Source: Certhia americana
Lineage: Eukaryota > Chordata > Aves > Passeriformes > Certhiidae
Reading direction: 5' to 3'
DNA length: 64,000 nucleotides
NCBI GenBank assembly: GCA_018697195.1
Contig: CM031870.1
Coordinates: 2,180,079-2,244,078, forward strand
How positions within the stretch are numbered: position 1 is the stretch's first letter; each line of letters begins with the position of its first letter. Shown here piece by piece: positions 56,401 to 64,000 of the stretch. Both the position numbers and the translations under genes were made by a program. Below the pieces are notes generated by a model. That model saw only the letters and a list, made by a program, of their open reading frames with translations. It searched no databases and was not told where the DNA came from.

Positions 56401-59400
56401 TCCCCTGTCTGCCTTGTACACAACAAACTAACTGTATAATTGAATGAGACCCTGCTCTAAACTGCTTTTGTGGCCCTGCCTATGCACAAAGCTGGGGATG
56501 ACAAGCAAATTCTCCAAGTCAATGTGATCTTTTTCCATCCTTGGCTTTCTTATCCAGTTCTGACTATCTCAAGCCAGGAATAAGATTAAACTGGTGCAAA
56601 GCAGACTTGCATATGCATGTGGAAGGGCTGAACTTGCCCTTCAAGCTTCCTGCTGTTGCTCTGTGGTTTGTCTCTTCCTTTCTGCTCTGTCTCTGGGGTG
56701 TAAGAACCTTCACAGGATAACCCAGACTGAGAGGTCTTGGGGGCAGTGAGGATCTTACACCTGCTTTGTGTTTCAGGTTGGGTTTCTGAGGAACATCACC
56801 TGGACACTGTCAAACCTGTGCAGGAACAAGAACCCCTGCCCTCCCTTGCATGCTGTGCAGAAGATTCTGCCAGTCCTCATCATCCTCCTGCAGCACGAGG
56901 ACAAGGATGTCATCTCTGACTCCTGCTGGGCTATTTCCTACCTGACTGACGGCTGCAATGATCGCATCCAAGTTGTGGTGGAGACTGGGATTCTCCCAAG
57001 GCTTGTGGAACTCATGGGCAGCCCAGATTTGATTGTTATGGTAGGGAACAATCAGCAATTTCCACCCTCTGGTCCCTTAGTGTAGAAAGGGCTGAGGAGA
57101 GGGAAGGCATGTGCCCTTGTTCTGTGTGACAGCTGTGGTGTGCTGTCCCCTCAGCCTGCAGAATTTGACTGCCTGCTTGTCAAGGCACTGCTCTGCTCTG
57201 CTGGCTGAGGCTGGAGGCTGGATAGAGACTCTAAAGCTGCTTAGAGAAAATGAGAGACGACAAGGCTGTAAATAAACAGCCATCACCCACAATGCTCTCC
57301 TCGTGTGAAGGATCAAGCACTTAGGGAGGGATCTTGCTGGGCTTTCTGACATGTATCCCTTGAGGTAAGGACTCTCCTCATCTCCTCTAATCTCTGTCTA
57401 GACTCCAGCCCTCCGTGCCATTGGGAATGTGGTCACAGGCACAGACCAGCAGACCCAGGAAGCCATCGATGCTGGTGTCCTGACTGTCCTGCCCTGGCTG
57501 CTGAGACACACAAAGCCAGTGATCCAGAAGGAAGCAGCATGGACCCTCAGCAACGTTGCAGCAGGCCCTTCCCAGCAGATCCAAAAGATCATCACCTGTG
57601 GGTTATTGCCACCTTTGGTGGAGCTGCTCGACAAGGTAAGGGATGGGCACAGTGCTGCTGCAGGAGGAACATGGGGCTCAGGAGGCCAGAAATGGCTTGT
57701 TTGTGAGGCACTTGGTCCCACAGCCACCTGAGCAGGCTGTTTCAGAGCTGTCAAGATCCTTGGGACAGCCTGAGCATCCCAATTTGTCAGTACACCTGCA
57801 TGGAAACCTATCCTGGAACTGCTCTTGGCAGCTCTGCCAGGTGTCTGTGCATCACCCAAAGGGCTGGGAAAAGGGGTCTGTTGATTTGATCTTCTAAAGT
57901 TTTTCTAAGCCTTCTGATGTTTACATTTTTGTAATGGAGTTTCTCATGCATTTTCATGTAAATAATGATTGTTTTGCATTCTTTTCTGGAAGAAGAGAAA
58001 ATTGATGGACTCTTGGTTTGACCAGTGTAGTTGGAGAGGTGGCAACATCACCCTCCAATCCCTGGCTGCTTTTTGAATTCTATATATAACTAGGTCATGA
58101 AATAAAAGTTCTCTTTCTCGCCCTGAACTTCCAGTGAGTGCTTGTAGTTCACCTCATGTCATATTGTGACAGGGGTCAGCCCAAGATGTGTAAAAGGGAA
58201 ATATTATCCTCACCTCACACTGATCCTAGAGGGATACTAAAGCTTGGGAATGCCTTTGCTGTGCTTCTTTTCCAGGGTGACTTCAAGGCTCAGAAGGAGG
58301 CTGTGTGGGTAGTGGCCAATTTCACAACTGGAGGAACAGTGGATCAGGTGGTGGAGCTCGTCCGTTCCGGGGTCCTCAAACCTCTGCTCAACCTGCTCTT
58401 GGCCAAGGACAGCAAAACCATCCTGATCATCCTGGACACCATTTCAAATCTCTTCCTGGTGAGATCTGCTCATCCTGGATGCCATTTTTTAATCTCTTCC
58501 TGATAAGAACTCATCTTTTGACTTCCTTCTCCCAAAGAGCAGCAAGTAGTGAGCCAACTGCTTGTATTATGTGGTTAGAACAATGACTTTTCATTTTTGG
58601 TGTAAGAGAGACTTCATGCTGTCTAAATTTTTCTTGGATATCCTTGGGTTATCTAAAGGGCTTGGCAAGATTAAGTTCCCAAAGTGTAGCTCTTCATCCC
58701 CCACTCACCTGTTTGGTTGGCAGCCTCCAGCAGAGACTGGTATTCCATAGGCACCACAGTCACATCCCTGGCATCAGGAAGGGTCCATAAATTCAGGGAC
58801 TGTGAGCCTTTGACTTGTAGATCAAGGTTGTAATTACAGAAAAGACCATCTCAGACCTGTTACTGATGTTTTGTTTTCCTGCCTGGCTTTCCAATGTTGC
58901 AGGCAGCTGAGAAGTTGGGAGAGACAGAGAAGTTGTGTCTGCTGGTGGAAGAACTTGATGGTCTGGAGAAAATTGAGGACTTGCAAAACCATGAGAATGA
59001 CATGGTCTACAGAGCTGCCCTGAACATCATAGAGAAATATTTTTCTGGTGAGGTATGTGAGCCCTTTACTGTTTCCCAGCTGAAAATGTGAAGCTGTTGC
59101 ACACTGGAATGAAACACAGAGTTTAAGGAAGAGGTTTTAGGAGGAACCTCCACATGACCAGAGTAGTCCTTGGAGCTTCTTTCAGCTGCTTTTAAAGGTC
59201 TGTAAAGCTCCAAGTTGTCAGCCAATGAGTTGCACAACAGACATGGATGCCTTGATAGCATCTTGCTGCTGGAATTTAAACTGGCATCAGCTGGAGTTAC
59301 TGCAGTTACTGATATGAATACCAAATGTGGAGAAGTTTCCTCCTTCAGAGCTGAGCTGGCTTGTCACTATGAATGGCAGCCTCCTACTCAGCTGATAACA

Positions 59401-60150
59401 GTTCTCAGGTTGCATTTGGATTACTTGACCCTTCTCATGGTAAGGGATCTATGGAAAAAGAGGATAGGACACCAGCTAGGAGCTGCAAGAGTCTAATGAC
59501 TGTCACAGATGCCATGTTTGGTCCTAGCCTTAGACTTGCAGATGGAAAAACATCAGGGAAGAGGCTTCGAGGTCTGGCAGGCCTTGGGACTGTGGCTCAG
59601 TTTGGGTGTGAACTGCAGTAGGGGGCAAAGGTCTGGTTTGCTCCTTTGCCAGAGCAGGGTCTGTGGGGTGTCCCTGTGAGAGGGTGTAGAGAAAGTTTTC
59701 CACACTTTCTGCTGGAGGGGCTGGATGCCAGGGGAACACCTCCCTGAGCAGTTCTGGCTTGTTGCTGTTTCAAGCAGGCCATTTAATTTCAGTGAGCTCT
59801 ATCACTGCAGCCGCTTCTTTTTTCCTTTTGCTTCTGGTGTCTGAGCCCAAAGGCTTTGGCTGCTTTTTTTTGTGGGCTGCAGGGACATTGCAGCTTCAGG
59901 GTGCTGCAAGGATCAGGAAGGCTTGGCCTGGTCTCCAGGAGTTCTGTTATAGCCAAGCTGAGCTTAACAGCTGGACTTTTAAAACAAGAATAAAAACAGA
60001 GTTGCTGGGAAAAGCCTAGGTTTATTTGAATGTAGACTCTGTAAGTGACTGCTCTCACTTTCCTCCTAGGAGAATACAGATCTGGAGCCACAGACTGGCC
60101 AAGATGGGCTGTATGATTTCTCAGTGGAGAAGCAAGACTTCAACTTCTGA
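53350..60150 (+). CDS. KPNA7: KPNA7, importin subunit alpha-8 (karyopherin alpha 7)
   Basis: Importin-alpha adaptor: its ARM-repeat groove binds classical nuclear localisation signals and its N-terminus binds importin-beta for nuclear import. Ten coding exons (53350-53412, 54039-54179, 54716-54801, 55512-55780, 56260-56342, 56777-57040, 57402-57635, 58276-58458, 58903-59052, 60070-60150) total 1554 nt, 517 codons plus stop, in phase throughout. The IBB domain shows [19 protein letters not shown] signature pairs are kept: AWALTN, VWALGN, TWTLSN, CWAISY, RAIGN, AWTLSN, VWVVAN. The C-terminus ends DFNF. Sequence is of the KPNA2/KPNA7 type; the neighbour ARPC1A and the intervening myosin locus identify KPNA7. 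In mammals KPNA7 is the oocyte/early-embryo importin-alpha; expression here is inferred. The gene looks intact. Confidence 0.93.
54039..54179 (+). CDS. KPNA7: KPNA7 coding exon 2 (IBB domain)
   Basis: After CCCCCCAG reads [20 protein letters not shown] then QILKRRNIS, the core of the importin-beta-binding helix. I chose the donor GTGAGT after GAG GTG; using GTGGTG three bases earlier would also keep frame. Confidence 0.93.
54716..54801 (+). CDS. KPNA7: KPNA7 coding exon 3
   Basis: [17 protein letters not shown] then [12 protein letters not shown], the first helix pair of ARM 1. Acceptor CACAG, donor GTACAC. Confidence 0.93.
55512..55780 (+). CDS. KPNA7: KPNA7 coding exon 4 (ARM 1-3)
   Basis: Contains [52 protein letters not shown] and [12 protein letters not shown]: the major NLS-binding Trp/Asn ladder. 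Ends in GTGAGG. Confidence 0.97.
55788..55885 (+). mobile_element. CR1 3' tail, sense, in KPNA7 intron
   Basis: 'gatgatccttgtgggtccct' TCCAACTTGGAATATTCTGTGATTCT is the terminal part of a CR1 just downstream of the exon 4 donor. Confidence 0.85.
56260..56342 (+). CDS. KPNA7: KPNA7 coding exon 5
   Basis: [20 protein letters not shown] then ALVSPATP. Acceptor CTGTCCAG, donor GTAAAT. Confidence 0.92.
56777..57040 (+). CDS. KPNA7: KPNA7 coding exon 6
   Basis: [52 protein letters not shown]. Acceptor GTTTCAG, donor GTAGGG. Confidence 0.97.
57402..57635 (+). CDS. KPNA7: KPNA7 coding exon 7
   Basis: [40 protein letters not shown] and [11 protein letters not shown]. Carries the minor NLS-site ladder. 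Donor GTAAGG. Confidence 0.97.
58276..58458 (+). CDS. KPNA7: KPNA7 coding exon 8
   Basis: [54 protein letters not shown]. Acceptor TTTTCCAG, donor GTGAGA. Confidence 0.97.
58903..59052 (+). CDS. KPNA7: KPNA7 coding exon 9
   Basis: [35 protein letters not shown] 10 with the C-terminal export-factor (CAS) region. Donor GTATGT. Confidence 0.96.
60070..60150 (+). CDS. KPNA7: KPNA7 last coding exon with stop
   Basis: [26 protein letters not shown] then TGA at 60,148. The acidic tail ending in FNF resembles KPNA2. Acceptor TCCTCCTAG. Confidence 0.92.
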   Translation, partial: ENTDLEPQTGQDGLYDFSVEKQDFNF

Positions 60151-60251
60151 AGAAGAAGCACAACTAAGCTGGTGGGTGGAGGTTGGAAGAGCTCAGACAT
60201 CCAAACCATGAGGAGCAGAGATGCTGAGCCTTTTTACTTCCGAAACATGTC

Positions 60252-60257
60252 AATAAA
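60252..60257 (+). terminator. KPNA7: KPNA7 poly(A) signal
   Basis: AATAAA 102 bases after the stop codon, followed by a T-rich stretch at about 60,275. Short 3' UTR. Confidence 0.85.
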
Positions 60258-60279
60258 TTGCACTTTTGGCTTTGTACCT

Positions 60280-62120
60280 CTTGCCTTTAATTATTTCCCC
60301 CCTCTGTTAAGCTGCTGTTGCAAATGCCATGGCTTGTTTTTTTCCCAATAGCATCTTAAGGCCTTGCTGGAGTGTGTTGGAGCCCCAGGCACATTTTCCA
60401 AGTGAGATCTTTCTTCTAAATACATTAAACTGCAGGAGGACAGCATCCTGCCACCAACTCCTTGTGCTCAAACTCCTAGGCTTGACTTAGAGTGGCTGAA
60501 GTAGCTCTGAAAAACTGTGTGAGAAGTGTTTCACCGTTCTGCAGGCACCATCATTGCTGTGGGAAGGGAGGTGCTTCCAGCAGGGAAGGAGCTGAGCCAG
60601 GGGCAGTGTCCTTGCTGTTTGTTACTTTACCTGGAAGCACTGGAGTGTGGATGTGGGAGCTGCTGAGGAAATGGTGGTCCTTTGGAAGGAAAGTTGTTGG
60701 AGGCAGTGCAGGAGCAATGATTCACCTCTGCTGCAGCTTCCCTGTTGCTCTCCATCAGCCTGGAGCCCATCGATCTGGCTCTGCCCTTTAATTCCAAGGA
60801 CCTGTATTTCAGGTTTCCGTGGTGTGTCCCTGGCTCTTGTTCTCCTTCTCTCCAAGCCCTCCAAGTGTGGTCTCCAGCAGGAGGTGAGGATGGAGTTGAG
60901 CCCATGGCACAAACCTCTCATGCTGTGGGTTCTCAGTGATCTGCTGGACACTGCTCCATCCTTGCAGTGTTGATGATTCCCGGCAGACCCTTCCCCAATC
61001 CTTTGCTCCCCAGGGCTTGAAGCATCTCAAAGGCTTTGCTTAAGACAGGATGAGGGAGCAGTTTTCCTTCCCTGCTTTTGGGGGGTTTGGCTCTTCAAAA
61101 TGAGCCTGGGTGGGCTCCTTAAGTGCAGTAGAAGGTGATGGGACAGGCACCATAATCTGGAGGGAAAATCTCTTCAGGAAACAGAGATTCTTCCTCTGCC
61201 CTGGGTCTGTTCATCAGATGATTTATGCATTTCTCCTGCAGGCCACCCAGGGAACAGGGAGTTGGTAGTAAATGTGTTCTCTGGGAGGAGCTGTGCAGCC
61301 CCAACCAGAGGTAGCAGGGTTGAGTATCACTCATTTAATATTCAAATACTGAGATCTGATGAAATGCAAAGTGCTTGTTACATCCAGAACTATGGACTTA
61401 AAAACATGATACAGCACTGTCTGAACATGCACCTGAAGCAGAGGTGGTGCTGCCTGGGCTCTGTGGGCTTCCCACTGCTGCCAGGGCTGATGGGGCACCT
61501 GGCACTGACCACAGTTCCCTGGGTAAAATGAATGTGAGAGGCACAGTCCTGTGTGCACCACCCCAGAGTTGGCTTTTCCCAGGGCCAGGCAGGGGCTGCC
61601 CCTTACAGCTGCTCTTTGCTGATGCTCTGATTAAAAAAAAAAAAGCAGGATAAAAAGAGAAATGGGAAGTCTCTTGGGCACAAACTCGGGGTTGGTGGTG
61701 TTACACAGAGCTAGGAGCAGAGCTGTTCTTTTCCACCTCTGTGTATAACTTATAATAAAATAATGTCCTGAAGGCAGGGGACAGGACCAGAGTGCTGGGA
61801 TGTGCCTGCTGTCTCCCCTGGCAGCTGGAGAGCTGGGCCCAGTGCCTGGAGGATCATCAGGCTGCTGTGTGGGTGTGTGAGCAACCTGCAGGCAGCCACC
61901 TGCCTTCCCCTGCTCCCTGCCAGCCCCAGCATTCCTGCCCCAGGCACAGGCAGCTGCCACCATAGCAATTTTAGCTCTGGGGCAGTGGAGGTATCCCCTT
62001 CTCCCAGTGGGATGGGATGGGGGATCCAGGGGCACCAGCCAAGGGGAGATGCTGCTGTGTCCCTCAGAGATGCACAAAAAAGTAGTTTTTCTAGTTAAAA
62101 CCTTTCCTGTCCTGGCCCCA
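60280..62120. other. Downstream of KPNA7, no gene recognised
   Basis: Moderately GC-rich sequence without recognisable protein similarity. Short poly(A) run at about 61,632. Confidence 0.5.
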
Positions 62121-62124
62121 GAGG

Positions 62125-62440
62125 AGTAGAGAGAGGCTCATTCAGGCTGGAAAACACCTCTGAGATCACCCACTGACTTCTATCAGCCCCCTACCCCTTT
62201 AGTGCCACCTCTACTCCTCTGAACATGCTCAGGAGTGTGGACTCCACTGCTGCCCTGGAAATGCTTGAGCAGTAAGGAAATCTTCCCTAATCTCTAACCC
62301 TGGCACACTCCAGGGCTGTCTCCTTTGTGTGGTCACTTGGGAGAAAAGCCCATTCTCTACCTGGCACCTCCCCTCAGGGAGCTGTAGACAGTGAGAAGGT
62401 GCCTCTCCATTCCTGGAGATGGAAAAGCCACTGCCTGTAG
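62125..62440 (-). mobile_element. CR1-like LINE fragment, antisense
   Basis: TTCAGGCTGGAAAACACCTC TGAGATCACC, then 'ggagtgtggactccactgct' and 'ggtgcctctccattcctgga'. A diverged older CR1 copy. Confidence 0.75.
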
Positions 62441-62459
62441 TGGTGTTTGCCTCAAATTA

Positions 62460-64000
62460 AGACCCCTTTACATTCCTGTGCTACCTCCAATGTCACCTTT
62501 GGGCATCCCTGTGCTCCCTCCATGTCCCCCCATGCATCCTCCATGCCACTGTGAGAGCCCCCTGTCACCCTCATGCTACCCTGCATGGCACCCCTGAGGT
62601 CACCCATTCACCCCCAGGCACCTCTGTTTGCCCCTTTTCATCCCAAGACAGCCCTTGGCACCTCTATTCCCCCCATTCCACCTCTATTTCCCCCTCTGCC
62701 ACTCCCCAGGCATCCCTGTTCCCCCTCATTTGCCACATCCTGCTCCAGTTCTGCTCTATTCCTCCATCCCCCACTATTCACTCCTATTCCCCCATTGCCC
62801 CTATCCCATTCCTTTCCTCGTTCCCCATGGATTCCCTCATTTTACCCCCATCCCACTCTTATTCCCTCATCCCCCTCAATTCCACCCATTCCCCCTCTAT
62901 TTCCCCTATTCCCCCCATTCCCATTATTCATTCCCATTCCCCCCATCCCACTCCGATTCCCTATTCCCCCCAGTCCTTCCATTCCCATTCCTCTCCATTT
63001 CCCCAGCCCATTCCTCCATCCCCATTCCCCCCATGTCATTCCATAGTCCCCCATTCTCACTACCATGCCCCCATTCCATTCCCCCATTCCATGCCCCCCA
63101 TCCCATTCCCAGTCCCCCATTCCCCCATTCCCCATTTCACCTTCTCCCATTCCCCAATTCCCCATCCCATTTCCCATTCCCCAGTCCCATTGTTCCCAAT
63201 TTTCCCCCACTCCATCCCCACTCACATTCACCCACCTTCCATGGTCCCCCACTCCATTCCCCAACGTCACATTCCAACTCCCATTTCCCCACGCCCATTC
63301 CCCACTCCATTCCCCCAATTCCCAGTCCCCCAATCCCAATTCCCATCCCCCATTACCAGTCCACATTCCCTATTGCCCATTCCCACAATGCCCCAATTTC
63401 CACCATTCCATCACCATTCCCATCCCCCATTCCAATTCCCCATTACCCATTCCCCATTCCCATTCCCCATTACACATTACACATCCATTCCCATCCCCAT
63501 TCCCATTCCAATTCCCTTTCCCATTACCGTTCCACAGTCCATTTCCCCCCTTTACACCATTCCCACCCCATTACCATTACCCTTACCATTCCCATTCCAC
63601 CATTACACATTCCCCCATTCCCATTCCACCCATGTAACATCCCTTTCCCATCCCATTACCATTACACATTACCATTCCCATGTAACGTCTCCTATACACA
63701 AGTCCTATACCACATGCCCCAGTCCAATTCCAATTACCCCATACCCATTCCCATTCCCATTTCCCATTCCCATTCCCCATTCCCATGCCCATTCCCATCC
63801 CCATTCCCCATTACCATCCCATTCCCTATTCCACATCCCCATTCCCTTCCACTTCCCCATCCCCATTCCATTCCCTTCCATTTCCCCAATCCCCCATTCC
63901 CATTCCCATTCCCATTCCCATTCCCATCCCAATTCCATTCCATTCCAGTCCCCATTCCCATTCCATTCCATTCCCATTCCCATTCCCCCACCTCTCCCCT
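62460..64000. repeat. C-rich ATTCCC satellite, continues past right edge
   Basis: From a decayed left margin (Met-Pro-Pro frames, 'ccatgccccc', 'cctctattcc') the array becomes a degenerate hexamer/heptamer of CCCATT and CCATTCCC. The purest hexamer run is at about 63,894-63,928. The long frames here are artefacts of the repeat (Pro/Ser/His on one strand, Gly/Met/Trp/Glu on the other). Confidence 0.96.

Noticed and set aside
62573..63991. Long Pro/Ser/His and Gly/Met/Trp-rich open frames at the right end
   Set aside because: Pure consequence of the ATTCCC satellite; all frames on both strands give low-complexity repeats.

Overview
The window is from a bird nuclear genome. It has large introns with GT-AG splice sites, many CR1 LINE fragments in both orientations, a CpG-island promoter, and the gene order ARPC1A - (myosin locus) - KPNA7. 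I recall the same neighbourhood in mammals (human 7q22.1: KPNA7 - MYH16 - ARPC1A). The species cannot be named from the sequence.

Layout. (1) 1-9.8 kb, minus strand: the 5' half of ARPC1A (Arp2/3 complex WD-repeat subunit). It has a non-coding first exon in a CpG island and four coding exons; the rest lies beyond the left edge. (2) 9.83-10.22 kb: an 84-bp tandem repeat upstream of the ARPC1A start, interrupted by a 10-N assembly gap. Each unit has a GC box and a TTAAGGTCA element. (3) 10.27-12 kb: a pile of CR1 pieces. (4) 14.6-40.8 kb, minus strand: a decayed sarcomeric myosin heavy chain gene, which by position is MYH16. About 27 exon remnants lie in strict protein order from the initiator Met at 40,796 to the late rod at 14.6 kb. 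Many keep splice sites, but stops, frameshifts and lost exons break the reading frame. (5) 40.9-51.9 kb: intergenic, with CR1 copies (one split by an insertion) and MIR-like fragments. (6) 51.9-60.3 kb, plus strand: KPNA7, an importin-alpha with ten coding exons adding up to exactly 517 codons plus stop, followed by a poly(A) signal. (7) 62.1-64 kb: a CR1 fragment, then a C-rich ATTCCC-type satellite running off the right edge.

The two living genes are independent: ARPC1A acts in actin branching, KPNA7 in nuclear import. The most notable content is what lies between them. The stretch looks empty in a simple ORF view, yet it holds the fossil of the masticatory myosin gene with its order still readable.
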